Positions 51,242 through 60,039 of a stretch of DNA of 64,000 bases are shown here, in pieces. Under the pieces are notes generated by a model. That model saw nothing but the letters and a program-made list of their open reading frames with translations, made no database searches and was not told the DNA's origin. Source of the DNA: Kribbella catacumbae DSM 19601 (GTDB lineage Bacteria; Actinomycetota; Actinomycetes; Propionibacteriales; Kribbellaceae); contig NZ_AQUZ01000006.1 of NCBI RefSeq assembly GCF_000372465.1, positions 191,417 to 255,416 on the forward strand, read 5' to 3'. How positions within the stretch are numbered: position 1 is the stretch's first letter; every line of letters starts with the position of its first letter. The position numbers and the translations under genes are program-made.

Positions 51242-52003
51242 TCAGAGGTCGACGAGGTCGAGGAGTTGGCCTAGTTCCTTGCTGTCGAGCTCGCGGAGTT
51301 CACCGGTGTGCAGGTTGCCGCGGCGGACCGGGCCGATCGCAGTACGGGTGAGGCGTTTGACCGGGTGGCCGATGGCGTCGAACATGCGGCGGACGATCCG
51401 GTTGCGGCCCTCGTGCAGGGTGATCTGGACGAGGGTGCGGCCCTTGATGCTGGAGATCTCGCGGACCGTGTCGGCTTGCGCCTGGCCGTCCTCGAGGTTG
51501 ACGCCGTCGAGCAGGCGGCGCAGTACCGCTGGCTTCACGTTGCCGTCGACCTCGGCGACGTAGGTCTTGGAAACCTCGTACGAGGGGTGCGCGAGGCGGT
51601 GCGCGAACTCACCGTGGTTGGTGAGTAGCAACAGCCCTTCGGTGTCGGTGTCGAGCCGCCCGATGTGGAACAACCGCTCGGGACGATCGTGCACGTAGTC
51701 GGCGATACAGGGCCGGCCTTGTGGGTCGGCCATCGTCGTCACTACGCCACGAGGCTTGTTGAGCACGATGTAGACGTGCGCGGTCACCGGCGGAATCCGC
51801 TCGCCATCGACCCGGATCACCGAGACAGCCGGATCGACCCGGGTACCGAACTCGGTCACCACCTGCCCGTCGACCTCGACCCGCCCCTGCCCAATCAACT
51901 CCTCAGCCGCCCGCCGACTGGCCACGCCGGCCTGAGCCAACGCCTTCTGCAGCCGGATCCCGCTCTCGTCCTCAACCACCAGATCCACCTTCAACCCGCA
52001 CAT
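51242..52003 (-). CDS. rluB: Ribosomal large subunit pseudouridine synthase (RluB family)
   Basis: The product is about 253 residues from the ATG at 52003 (MCGLKVDLVVEDESGIRLQK); a GTG 15-21 bp later is possible. The N-terminal S4 RNA-binding domain contains QKALAQAGVASRRAAEELIG. The catalytic Asp is in FHIGRLDTDTEGLLLLTNHG, and the RNA-contacting HEGRNRIVRRMFDAIGHPVK follows. It modifies 23S rRNA. Its start overlaps the scpB 3' end by 32 bp, as in the conserved scpA-scpB-rluB order of actinobacteria. Confidence 0.93.
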   Translation of the reverse strand: MCGLKVDLVVEDESGIRLQKALAQAGVASRRAAEELIGQGRVEVDGQVVTEFGTRVDPAVSVIRVDGERIPPVTAHVYIVLNKPRGVVTTMADPQGRPCIADYVHDRPERLFHIGRLDTDTEGLLLLTNHGEFAHRLAHPSYEVSKTYVAEVDGNVKPAVLRRLLDGVNLEDGQAQADTVREISSIKGRTLVQITLHEGRNRIVRRMFDAIGHPVKRLTRTAIGPVRRGNLHTGELRELDSKELGQLLDLVDL

Positions 52004-53861
52004 CCCGATCCCCGCCGTCCGCTTCTGCGGATTCGTCCAAGCCAGCATCCACGACCGGTACGCCGTACTCGCCGAAGTGCCCCACACTGTCACCTTCGCC
52101 GTCGTCGCCATCGACGGCATCGCTCTCGCCGCCCTCGGCTTCCGCGGTGTCAGTCGCCCCGACCTCGTCCGCGGCCTCTGCGTCACCCTCACCAGCTGCG
52201 TCGTCAGCGCCCAGCAGGTCAGCGTCGCCACCCGCATCCGCTGCGGCTGCCACGTCTGCGGTGTCGCCTTCGGTGTCTTCAGGGTCTGTGTCGGCCTCGG
52301 TGGGGGGTGTGGGTGGGGCTAGGTCGTTTACCTGGGGTTCGGTGTCTTCGGTGGAGGGGGTGGGCTCGGCGGCTGCTGCCTGGGCGGCCAGTTCTTCCTC
52401 CATGTCGTCCATTTCGGGGAGGTAAGGGGCCAGCTCGGGGAGGTCGTCGAGGGACTGCATGCCCATGCGCTCGAGGAAGAACGACGTGGTGCGGTACAGG
52501 GTTGACTGCGACTCAGTGTCGGCGCCAGCTTCCTCTACCAGACCTCGGCTGATCAGTGTCCGCATGACGCCGTCGACGTTCACACCACGGATGGCGGAGA
52601 CGCGAGCGCGGCTGACCGGCTGCTTGTAGGCGACCACCGCGAGCGTCTCCAGCGCCGCCTGAGTCAGACGCGACTGCTGACCGTCGAGAACGAAGCGTTC
52701 GACGTACTGCGCCGCGTCCTCCCGCGTGTAGTAACGCCAACCACCGCCGACCTCACGCAGATCAAACCCACGCCCCTGCTCGGTGTACTCCCCCGCCAGC
52801 CCGTTCAGCGCCGCCGTCACATCCGCGATCGCCCGCCCAACCGTCCGCGCCAACGCCAGCGCAGGCAACGGCTCATCAGAAACCATCAGAATCGCCTCAA
52901 GCGCCCGCCGCATAGTGACGTCATCAATAAGAACCTCAGGCAACTCCTCCTGCTCCTCCACCTCCCCCACAGCCACGTCACCGGATGCCTCATCACCGGA
53001 CGCCGCACCCTCACCCGGTACCTCGACGGCGGGCGCACCCTCACCCGGTACCTCGACGGCGGCCGCACCCTCACCCGGTACGTCGTCAGCACCCCTTGCC
53101 GACTGCGGGGTTGACCCCTCTTGGCGGGGTTCGCCCCCTGGCAGAACAGCAGGTGAACCCTCATCCAAGGGGCTAACCCCGTCAACAGCGGGTCCAGCCG
53201 CCTCAACCGGAGCATCCGCGGCCACCGCGTCCTCGCCGGGCGCGTCCTCCGCGGGCAAGTCCTCAGCCGGTACGTCGTCAGCGGCGGTCGCCGACTGCGG
53301 GGTTGACCCCTCTTCGCGGGGTTCGCCCCCTGGCAGAACAGCAGGTGAACCCTCGTCCAAGGGGCTAACCCCATCAACACCGGGTCCAGCCGCCTCAACC
53401 GGAGCATCCGCGGCCACCGCGTCCTCGCCGGGCGCGTCCTCCGCGGGCAAGTCCTCCGCGGGCAAGTCAGCCGGTACGTCGTCAGCGGCGGTCGCCGACT
53501 GCGGGGTTGACCCCTCATCGCGGGGTTCGCCCCCTGGCAGAACAGCAGGCGAACCCTCATCCAAGGGGCTAACCCCATCAACAGCGGGTCCAGCCGCCTC
53601 AGCCGGCGCATCCGCGGTCGGAGCTGCCTCGCCGGCCGCGTCCTCGCCGGGTACGTCCTCTGCGGCGGGCCCGGCGTCTGTAGCGGGCGCGGCGTCCGCC
53701 GTGGGTGTGGGTTCGGCTGGGATGTCGACGTCGGTGCCGGTTGGGTGTGGGGTTGACCCCTCGTTGTGGGGTTCGCCCTCTGGTGGGGCAGTGGGGGGAC
53801 TCTCGGTGGAGGGGGTGGGCCCGTCGGTGGTGGGGTCGGTTGGGGGTTGGTTGTCGGTCAC
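51972..53861 (-). CDS. scpB: ScpB condensin subunit with repeat-encoded N-terminal extension
   Basis: The product is 629 residues, against about 200-250 for usual ScpB. The conserved core starts near residue 310 (VLIDDVTMRRALEAILMVSD) and has two winged helices (RLTQAALETLAVVAYKQPVS, RARVSAIRGVNVDGVMRTLI) that bind ScpA. Residues 1-300 are acidic, Ala/Pro/Glu/Asp-rich and contain three near-identical 64-68-residue repeats (e.g. GVSPLDEGSPAVLPGGEPRE) plus an older decayed copy. These blocks are four in-frame copies of the 74-bp palindrome family. The C-terminal 120 residues are an acidic Asp/Glu/Ala tail. It overlaps scpA (GTGA). Confidence 0.92.
   Translation of the reverse strand: MTDNQPPTDPTTDGPTPSTESPPTAPPEGEPHNEGSTPHPTGTDVDIPAEPTPTADAAPATDAGPAAEDVPGEDAAGEAAPTADAPAEAAGPAVDGVSPLDEGSPAVLPGGEPRDEGSTPQSATAADDVPADLPAEDLPAEDAPGEDAVAADAPVEAAGPGVDGVSPLDEGSPAVLPGGEPREEGSTPQSATAADDVPAEDLPAEDAPGEDAVAADAPVEAAGPAVDGVSPLDEGSPAVLPGGEPRQEGSTPQSARGADDVPGEGAAAVEVPGEGAPAVEVPGEGAASGDEASGDVAVGEVEEQEELPEVLIDDVTMRRALEAILMVSDEPLPALALARTVGRAIADVTAALNGLAGEYTEQGRGFDLREVGGGWRYYTREDAAQYVERFVLDGQQSRLTQAALETLAVVAYKQPVSRARVSAIRGVNVDGVMRTLISRGLVEEAGADTESQSTLYRTTSFFLERMGMQSLDDLPELAPYLPEMDDMEEELAAQAAAAEPTPSTEDTEPQVNDLAPPTPPTEADTDPEDTEGDTADVAAAADAGGDADLLGADDAAGEGDAEAADEVGATDTAEAEGGESDAVDGDDGEGDSVGHFGEYGVPVVDAGLDESAEADGGDRDVRVEGGSGG
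53107..53180. repeat. 74-bp nested palindrome, scpB copy S1
   Basis: The outer arms GGGGTTGACCCCT (53107) and AGGGGCTAACCCC (ending 53180) enclose the inner arms GGGTTCGCC and GGTGAACCC around CTGGCAGAACAG. It is in frame within scpB and encodes part of the repeated peptide. The repeat period to S2 is 192 bp. Confidence 0.85.
53299..53372. repeat. 74-bp nested palindrome, scpB copy S2
   Basis: The layout and length are those of S1 (GGGGTTGACCCC at 53299, GGGGCTAACCCC ending 53372), with a few substitutions. The flanking tandem unit is 204 bp to S3, the extra 12 bp adding an LPAED-type tetrapeptide. Confidence 0.85.
53503..53576. repeat. 74-bp nested palindrome, scpB copy S3
   Basis: GGGGTTGACCCC starts at 53503 and GGGGCTAACCCC ends at 53576. 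The inner arms GGGTTCGCC and GGCGAACCC pair perfectly here, while S1 and S2 have GGTGAACCC, consistent with a G-T pair retained in the stem. Confidence 0.85.
53749..53815. repeat. Degenerate palindrome, scpB copy S4
   Basis: This keeps GGGGTTGACCCCTCGTTGTG and a TTCGCCCTCTGG core near the scpB start, then decays. It encodes the peptide PPEGEPHNEGSTPHP near residue 30. It is the oldest of the four coding copies. Confidence 0.65.
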
Positions 53862-55141
53862 TGGTCCACCGTCTCGTGCTGGTCCGGCCCGGGTTCGGGC
53901 TCATCGGGCTCGGGGGCGTCGGGCTCGGGCGCGCCGGGCTCGGAGGCGGAGGCACCGGACCCGGGAGCGGAGGCCGAGGCTTCGGGCTCGGAGGCGTGCG
54001 GCTCGGAGGCGTGGGCCTCGGGTGCGGAGGCTTCGGGCTCCGAGGTGGAGGCGGCAGGCTCTGAGGCCGATGCGTCGGGCTCGGTCAGTTCCGCGTCGGG
54101 CTCGGTCAGTTCCGTGTCGGGCTCGGAGGCCGGGGCGTCGGGGTCGGGGGTGTCGTTGGGGGCGGTTAGTTCTTCGCCGGGTTCTAGGAAGTCGGCTTCG
54201 TCGGGGACGACTGGTGCCTCCCCGTCCTCGGCCGCTGGCGTCGGTACTTCGTCGAACTCGTCGCCTACCGCGATCTCACCCTCGTCGGTGCCGGTCCACC
54301 GGATGGTCAGCTCCCCCAGCGGCGTCACCTGGTCGAACGTGACCGCCGCCTCCCGGAACAACTCCAGCAACGCCAGGAACCGGCACACCGTCGTCACCGT
54401 GTCCGGCGAGTCCGCCACCAACGCACGGAAAGTCGTACTCCGCTGCCGCCGCAACCGATCGATGATCACCGCGGCCTGCTCGCGCACCGTCACAGCCGGC
54501 GCATGCAGATGCGCCAGCGAAACACCCTCCGGTATGACGATCGCCTTCGGCGCCAGCGCCCGGGCAGCCAAGGCCGCCAACCCCGCCGGATCAACCCCGA
54601 GCAACACCTCGGGCAGCAGATCCGCGAACCGCGACTCCATCCCCACCGCCCGCGGGAAGCGTTTGGCCTCCTCGGCCATCCGCAACTGCATCAACGCCGC
54701 GATCTGCTTGAACGCGCGGTACTGCAGCAACCGCGCGAACAGCAGATCCCGCGCCTCCAGCAGCGCCAGATCCTCGGTGTCCTCGACGTCACCCTGCGGC
54801 AGCAACCGGGCCGCCTTGAGGTCCAGCAGCGTCGCCGCGATCAGCAGGAACTCCGACGTCTGGTCCAGGTCCCAGTCCGAACCCAGCGCCTTGATGTGCG
54901 CGATGAACTCGTCGGTGACCTGCGACAACGCGATCTCGGTGATGTCCAGCTTGTGCTTGCTGATCAGCTGCAGCAGCAGGTCGAACGGACCCTCGAAGTT
55001 GACCAGGTGAACGTTGAAGCCCTTGCTCTCGGCCACCACCGGCGACTCCGGGTCAGGCACCCCCGGCAGGTCGATCGGTGGCTCCGAGGTCTCCGCCGCG
55101 GGATTCGCGGAGGAGGCCTCGGGAGCCAGGGCGTCACTCAT
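53858..55141 (-). CDS. scpA: ScpA condensin kleisin subunit
   Basis: The product is 427 residues. Residues 35-280 are the ScpA kleisin: VHLVNFEGPFDLLLQLISKH (SMC-binding), DWDLDQTSEFLLIAATLLDL, KAARLLPQ and TFRALVADSPDTVTTVCRFL (C-terminal winged helix). The last 150 residues are a low-complexity tail of Glu-Pro-Asp/Ala-Ser-Glu repeats, unrelated to the family. With ScpB and SMC it organises and segregates the chromosome. It overlaps scpB by 4 bp and lies 7 bp after the RHH-like gene. Confidence 0.95.
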   Translation of the reverse strand: MSDALAPEASSANPAAETSEPPIDLPGVPDPESPVVAESKGFNVHLVNFEGPFDLLLQLISKHKLDITEIALSQVTDEFIAHIKALGSDWDLDQTSEFLLIAATLLDLKAARLLPQGDVEDTEDLALLEARDLLFARLLQYRAFKQIAALMQLRMAEEAKRFPRAVGMESRFADLLPEVLLGVDPAGLAALAARALAPKAIVIPEGVSLAHLHAPAVTVREQAAVIIDRLRRQRSTTFRALVADSPDTVTTVCRFLALLELFREAAVTFDQVTPLGELTIRWTGTDEGEIAVGDEFDEVPTPAAEDGEAPVVPDEADFLEPGEELTAPNDTPDPDAPASEPDTELTEPDAELTEPDASASEPAASTSEPEASAPEAHASEPHASEPEASASAPGSGASASEPGAPEPDAPEPDEPEPGPDQHETVDQ

Positions 55142-55148
55142 CGCCGGC

Positions 55149-55517
55149 TCACTCCGAGGCCCGGAGGCGCTGCACCAGTACGGAGTCCGGTCCGTGGTCG
55201 ACGAAGTCGGCCAGCAGGACGTCGATCGCCTCCCGGACGATCCGGCCGCGATCGGCCATCAGGCCGTGCTCGGCGCGCAGAGCGAGCCGAGTCTGTTCGA
55301 GTCCGAGCAGCTCTTCCTCCGTCACGTACACGGTGATCTTCGTGTCGTGCCGGATCCGTCCACTGGACTTGCGGTCCTCGACCACGGCCGTACGGGCCCG
55401 TGCGGCCGAACCGGGGCGGTCGTCGATCGACGATCCGTCAGTGGTGGTGCGCTTCTCGGGTCTGGTCTGCTTCGGTGCCGCACCCCCGAACAGCTCGCTG
55501 GCACCTGGCAGGCTCAC
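55149..55517 (-). CDS. RHH-like DNA-binding partner of the ParA-type ATPase
   Basis: The 122-residue protein starts at a GTG (55517) overlapping the parA stop (GTGA). The N-terminal half is basic and unstructured; the C-terminal half reads TKITVYVTEEELLGLEQTRL followed by ADRGRIVREAIDVLLADFV, the strand-helix-helix pattern of ribbon-helix-helix proteins. Position immediately after parA suggests it is the DNA-binding partner, although chromosomal ParB would be the usual one. This gene exists in related actinobacteria beside parA and scpA. Confidence 0.75.
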   Translation of the reverse strand: MSLPGASELFGGAAPKQTRPEKRTTTDGSSIDDRPGSAARARTAVVEDRKSSGRIRHDTKITVYVTEEELLGLEQTRLALRAEHGLMADRGRIVREAIDVLLADFVDHGPDSVLVQRLRASE

Positions 55518-56647
55518 CCGGCGGGACAACGCGCGAGCACCTCCTTGGCAAGGTCGCGGTACTGGGTAGCCGCAGATGAGGACGGCGCGTACGTCGTGAT
55601 CGGTTCGCCGACGACCGTGGTCTCGGGGAACTTGACGGTACGCCGGATGACGGTGTGGAAGACCCGCTCGTCGAAGGCCTGGACGACCCGGTCGAGTACC
55701 TCCCGGGCGTGCGTGGTGCGCCCGTCGAACATGGTGCCGAGGATGCCGACGATCTCCAGCTTCGGGTTCAGCCGGTCCTGCACCTTGCCGATCGTGTCGG
55801 TCAGCATGGCCAGCCCGCGGAGCGCGAAGAACTCGCACTCCAGCGGTACGACGATGCCGTTCGACGCGGTCAGCGCGTTCACGGTGAGCAGGCCCAGCGA
55901 CGGCGCGCAGTCGATCAGGATCACGTCGTACAGCGGGATGATCGGTTCCAGTACGCGAGACAGCGTGTACTCGCGGGCGACCTCCTGGACCAGCTGCACC
56001 TCGGCCGCGGACAGGTCGATGTTGGCCGGCAGCAGGTCGAGGTTCTCCACCCTGGTCGGCCTGATCACCTCGTCCGGGGTGATGTCGCGCTGCATCAGCA
56101 GGTTGTAGACGGAGATCTCCAGGTCGTGCGGCTGCACGCCGAGACCGATCGAGGCCGAACCCTGCGGGTCGAAGTCGATCAGTAGCACCTTGCGCCCGGT
56201 CTCGGCGATCGCGGCGCCCAGGTTGATGGTCGTCGTGGTCTTGCCGACGCCACCCTTCTGGTTGCACATCGCGATCACCTGCGCGGGACCGCGCCTGGTC
56301 GGCGGCAGTACGTCCGGCAGGTCAGGCAGTGGCCGTCCGGTCGGCCCGATCTTGCCCTTCGCCCCGTTCGGCTCATTCACAGGGTGCATGTCCTCCGCGG
56401 TGAGCTTGGCCGTCGGCCGGGGCATCTCCGCATAGTTACTGGGTGGGGTGACGGTCCGGGGCGGAACCGGGGTCGCCGCTGGTGTCACGGCTTGAGTAGG
56501 TGCTGGTGCTGCTGTCGGTTCAGGTGTGACGGCCGGCGGCTGTGCTGGTGTCACGGAGGGCGTGGCGGGCGCCGGGTCAGGAGTCGGCGACATCGGTTCC
56601 GTCGACGACGACAGGTGCTGGGTGCCCGGGAATGTCGACTCGTTCAT
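55514..56647 (-). CDS. parA: ParA-family ATPase
   Basis: The product is 377 residues. Residues 1-120 are a Pro/Thr/Ala-rich linker (TPDPAPATPSVTPAQPPAVT). The ATPase follows with the deviant Walker A CNQKGGVGKTTTTINLG, Walker B LIDFDPQGSASIGLG and the switch block LIDCAPSLGLLTVNAL. Such ParA proteins use ATP-dependent DNA binding to segregate chromosomes. The gene opens the parA-RHH-scpA-scpB-rluB unit (minus strand). The Pro-rich extension is much longer than usual. Confidence 0.93.
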   Translation of the reverse strand: MNESTFPGTQHLSSSTEPMSPTPDPAPATPSVTPAQPPAVTPEPTAAPAPTQAVTPAATPVPPRTVTPPSNYAEMPRPTAKLTAEDMHPVNEPNGAKGKIGPTGRPLPDLPDVLPPTRRGPAQVIAMCNQKGGVGKTTTTINLGAAIAETGRKVLLIDFDPQGSASIGLGVQPHDLEISVYNLLMQRDITPDEVIRPTRVENLDLLPANIDLSAAEVQLVQEVAREYTLSRVLEPIIPLYDVILIDCAPSLGLLTVNALTASNGIVVPLECEFFALRGLAMLTDTIGKVQDRLNPKLEIVGILGTMFDGRTTHAREVLDRVVQAFDERVFHTVIRRTVKFPETTVVGEPITTYAPSSSAATQYRDLAKEVLARCPAG

Positions 56648-56841
56648 GACTCGTCAAACCTTTCAACCGATACGGGCGATCCCAGCGACTGTAAGCGTGC
56701 ATTCAAGCACTCTCAACCAGCCACTCCGCACAGGGGTCGCTCGGCCTTCCGGACACGCCCGATCACCTCGCCAGAGTGACCGACCGTGACGAAATGATCG
56801 CACACTGCTCCCGTACTGCGTCCGCCGGGTCCTCCTCGCGG

Positions 56842-57564
56842 TCAGTGCCCGTCGAGCCAGTCGAGCACAACGCCGGTAAGCACCGAGGGCGCGGCCAGGT
56901 GAACGTCATGCCCGACGTTCTCCAGTTCCAGGAACCGGCTCCGCGGGATCGCCTCGGCCAGCTCCTGAACCGCAGCGGCCGGGCAGTACGGATCATCCGA
57001 GCCGACAACCAGCAGTACGGGACAAGTGATCGCAGCGGCCCGCGACAAGCTGATGTCGCCACCAGCGGCGACTAGGTCTCGCAGAGCACCACCCCAGCCA
57101 GCCGCCATCGCTCGCGCCCGCTCCGGGCCGTACGCCTCGGCCAAATACGCCGCCAATGGCAAGAGCTGCTCACTTGGCTCGTCCAGCAAACGCTCCAGCG
57201 GTCCGAACCCCTCTGCCGGCTCCACAATCTGCCCGGCGGCTCCCCACGCCACTACCGACAGCGCACGGCCAGGGGCGAGAGCAGCCATCAGCAGCGCGAC
57301 CTCGCCGCCGTCGCTGAAGCCGACCAGATGAGCAGCGCCGATCCCAAGCCGATCAAGCAGTCCGAGGAACGCAGCGGCGTCCTCGTTGTAGAAGTCGGCC
57401 GTGTACGTCCGCGGCTCCGACCGCCCACAGCCAGGCAAGTCGGCAGCCACAACCCGAAACCCCTCGCCCAGCGCCTGACGAAGACGGTCGAGGTCCGTGA
57501 TGCTGCCACCCCACCCGTGCAGCAGCAGAACGGCCTCACCTTGCCCGCGATCCTCGAAGTACAT
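56842..57564 (-). CDS. Alpha/beta-hydrolase
   Basis: The 240-residue protein has the alpha/beta-hydrolase core: AVLLLHGWGGSITDLDRLRQ (oxyanion HGW), LVGFSDGGEVALLMA (nucleophile Ser in G-x-S-x-G), VGSDDPYCPAA (acid Asp) and ELENVGHDVHLAAPS (His). It is 14 bp from the xerD stop and probably transcribed with it. Substrate unknown. Confidence 0.9.
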   Translation of the reverse strand: MYFEDRGQGEAVLLLHGWGGSITDLDRLRQALGEGFRVVAADLPGCGRSEPRTYTADFYNEDAAAFLGLLDRLGIGAAHLVGFSDGGEVALLMAALAPGRALSVVAWGAAGQIVEPAEGFGPLERLLDEPSEQLLPLAAYLAEAYGPERARAMAAGWGGALRDLVAAGGDISLSRAAAITCPVLLVVGSDDPYCPAAAVQELAEAIPRSRFLELENVGHDVHLAAPSVLTGVVLDWLDGH

Positions 57565-57578
57565 CCAGTTCCGTTCAG

Positions 57579-58520
57579 TCAGGAGGAAGACAGCGCTCGG
57601 GGGTGGGAGGTCGCGTAGACCTCGCGGAGCTTGTCGACTGTCACCAGTGTGTAGACCTGGGTGGTGGTGACTGAGGCGTGGCCGAGGAGCTCCTGCACTA
57701 CGCGGACGTCGGCGCCACCGTCCAGTAGGTGCGTGGCGAACGAGTGGCGCAAGGTGTGTGGCGAGATGTCCTTGGCGATACCCGCCCGCTCCGCTGCGCG
57801 ACGTAGTACGGTCCAGGCGCTCTGTCGGGAGAGGCGGCCGCCGCGGGCGTTGAGGAACAGTGCAGGAGTCCCTCGGCCGCGCTGTACGAGGTCCGGCCGG
57901 CCACGGACCTGGTACGCCGACAGCGCGTCGCGGGCGTAGGAGCCGACCGGTACAACGCGTTCCTTGCTGCCCTTGCCGCGTAGGAGAACCGTGCCGGTCT
58001 CCAAGTCGACCTCATCCACGTCCAGCCCGACAGCCTCCGAGATGCGCGCACCCGTCCCGTAGAGGAACTCCAGCAGCGCAGCATCCCGAGTCGCCAGTAC
58101 TGCGGGCTCCGCCTCCGCCCCTGCTGCGGCAGCGAGGATCCGTGTCACCTCATCCACCGACAGAGCCTTCGGCAACCGCTGCGGCGGAGCAGGTGGCTTC
58201 ACTGCAGCCGCTGGGTCGACAGAGGTCAGCCCTTCGCGCAGGAGGAACTTGTGGAACCCACGGACCGCCACCACAGTCCGCCCAGCACTAGAGGCGGTCA
58301 GCGGCTGGTGGTCGGCGTCCCCCTCACGCAAGCGCATCAGGAAGTCGCCGACAACCGCCTCCGAGATCCTGGCGAGGTTGTCGATGCCAGCGCTCGCCAG
58401 GTAGGCGTCGTACCGGCGCAGGTCGCGACGGTACGACGCCAAGGTGTTGGCGGCCAGCCCGCGCTCGACCGTCAGGTGGTCGAGGTAGGAGCTGACCGCC
58501 CGCGTGATGTCGCGGCTCAG
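57579..58520 (-). CDS. xerD: Tyrosine recombinase XerD, probable CTG start
   Basis: The product is about 313 residues. The core-binding domain reads [20 protein letters not shown] and [20 protein letters not shown]. The catalytic Arg is in [14 protein letters not shown], HxxR in [20 protein letters not shown] and the Tyr in [16 protein letters not shown]. No ATG, GTG or TTG precedes the conserved N-terminus; the only site is a CTG (58520) overlapping the ald TGA (CTGA) with GAGGTG 5 bases upstream. An internal TTG at 58442 would cut the family N-terminus. It resolves chromosome dimers. Confidence 0.85.
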   Translation of the reverse strand: MSRDITRAVSSYLDHLTVERGLAANTLASYRRDLRRYDAYLASAGIDNLARISEAVVGDFLMRLREGDADHQPLTASSAGRTVVAVRGFHKFLLREGLTSVDPAAAVKPPAPPQRLPKALSVDEVTRILAAAAGAEAEPAVLATRDAALLEFLYGTGARISEAVGLDVDEVDLETGTVLLRGKGSKERVVPVGSYARDALSAYQVRGRPDLVQRGRGTPALFLNARGGRLSRQSAWTVLRRAAERAGIAKDISPHTLRHSFATHLLDGGADVRVVQELLGHASVTTTQVYTLVTVDKLREVYATSHPRALSSS

Positions 58521-59632
58521 ACCAGCACCTCGTCGAGCTTCAGCTGGGCCAGGTCGTGCGCGTCCGCAACCGGCCCGTAGGTGACGTGCCCGTCGTGGGT
58601 GTTGAGGCCGAGCGCGAGAGGGTGGTCCTGCTTCATCGCCTCCCGCCAGCCCAGGTTCGCCAGCTCGACGGCGTACGGCAGGGTCACGTTGGTGAGCGCG
58701 TACGTCGAGGTGTTCGGTACGGCGCCCGGCATGTTCGCGACGCAGTAGAACAGTGAGTTGTGCACCCGGTAGACCGGGTCGGCGTGGGTGGTCGGCCGCG
58801 AGTCCTCGAAGCAGCCGCCCTGGTCGATCGCGATGTCGACGAGCACGCTGCCCGGCCTCATCCGCGACACCAGTTCGTTGCTGATCAGCTTCGGCGCCTT
58901 CGCCCCGGTGACCAGCACCGCGCCGATCACCAGATCGGCCTCGAGCACCGCACGCTCGATCTCGAAGGCGTTCGACGCGACCGTACGCAGGTGTCCCTGG
59001 TAGGTCCGGTCGGCATCCCGCAGCCGGGCGATGTTGCTGTCGAACAACTGCACCTCGGCCTGCATGCCGAGCGCGATCGCCGCCGCGTTCATCCCGGCGA
59101 CGCCGGCGCCGATCACGACCACCCGGGCCGAGTGCACACCGGAGACGCCGCCCATCAGCACGCCGCGGCCGCCGCCGTTGGCCATCAGGTGGTAGGAGCC
59201 GGCCTGCGGCGCCAGCCGGCCCGCGACCTCACTCATCGGGGCCAGCAGCGGCAGCGAACCGTCCGGCAGCTGAACCGTCTCGTAGGCGATGGCGGTGATA
59301 CCGGAGTCGAGCAGCGCCGCCGTACAGTCGCGGCTCGCGGCCAGGTGCAGGTAGGTGAACAGCACCTGGTCTCTGCGCATCCGGTGGTACTCCTCCTCCA
59401 CCGGCTCCTTGACCTTCAGCACCAGCTCGGCCTCGGCCCAAACCTCGTCGGCGGTGGGGAGAATGCGGGCGCCCGCCGCGACGAACTCTTCATCGGGGAG
59501 CAGCGAACCGGCACCGGCCCCTTGCTCGATCAGAACCTCGTGACCATTACGCACCAATTCGTGCACACCGGCCGGGGTGATCGCTACCCGGTACTCGTGG
59601 TTCTTGACTTCCTTCGGAACTCCGACCTTCAC
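58517..59632 (-). CDS. ald: Alanine dehydrogenase
   Basis: The 371-residue protein begins [20 protein letters not shown], with substrate-binding residues typical of Ald. [20 protein letters not shown] and the NAD-binding [19 protein letters not shown] follow. It interconverts L-alanine and pyruvate plus ammonium with NAD. The ald-xerD-parA order is conserved in streptomycetes. Its stop overlaps the xerD start. Confidence 0.95.
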   Translation of the reverse strand: MKVGVPKEVKNHEYRVAITPAGVHELVRNGHEVLIEQGAGAGSLLPDEEFVAAGARILPTADEVWAEAELVLKVKEPVEEEYHRMRRDQVLFTYLHLAASRDCTAALLDSGITAIAYETVQLPDGSLPLLAPMSEVAGRLAPQAGSYHLMANGGGRGVLMGGVSGVHSARVVVIGAGVAGMNAAAIALGMQAEVQLFDSNIARLRDADRTYQGHLRTVASNAFEIERAVLEADLVIGAVLVTGAKAPKLISNELVSRMRPGSVLVDIAIDQGGCFEDSRPTTHADPVYRVHNSLFYCVANMPGAVPNTSTYALTNVTLPYAVELANLGWREAMKQDHPLALGLNTHDGHVTYGPVADAHDLAQLKLDEVLV

Positions 59633-60039
59633 AACTTGCCCTTCTTCCGTATCCAGGTGACGACTCGGGGTATCGCTTTCCGGGTCGCCGGCGGCTCACG
59701 TCGTTGTGGTCCGCGGCCCGGGCGTTTCGAGGGGTTGGGAACGCCAGGTCGCTGCCGAGTGTAAGCCCGCCGGGTTCATACCAGCCGACGGGTTGGTCTT
59801 GTCCTCCCCCGACGCGCGGGGCGGCTGCCCTGCGGTCCGGTTACACTGTCTGTCAGACGCCGTGGCGCCCCGTGAGGTTGGCTCCGCGCAGGCAGGCCCG
59901 GCGCGCTCGGCGCATTCTTGACGCAATCTTTTCACCACTCTTCACGCAATCTTTTCTTTCGCCCGTTCGGGCACCGAATCCCGCCCACCTGCAGGTCCTC
60001 ACAAACCCGTGGAACTTTTCGTCGTAGAAAGGTTGACCG
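59633..60039. other. Gene-free interval with short direct repeats
   Basis: This holds the ald promoter region and the leader of the phosphotransferase gene. The 13-bp word ACGCAATCTTTTC occurs twice in direct orientation (59921-59933 and 59944-59956), 23 bp apart. A GAAAGG ribosome binding site precedes ATG 60040. No RNA gene was recognised. Confidence 0.5.

Noticed and set aside
52783..54342. Ser/Ala-rich frame opposite scpB and scpA
   Set aside because: It is the mirror of the acidic repeat regions of ScpB and ScpA, both of which have conserved cores and start/stop overlaps.
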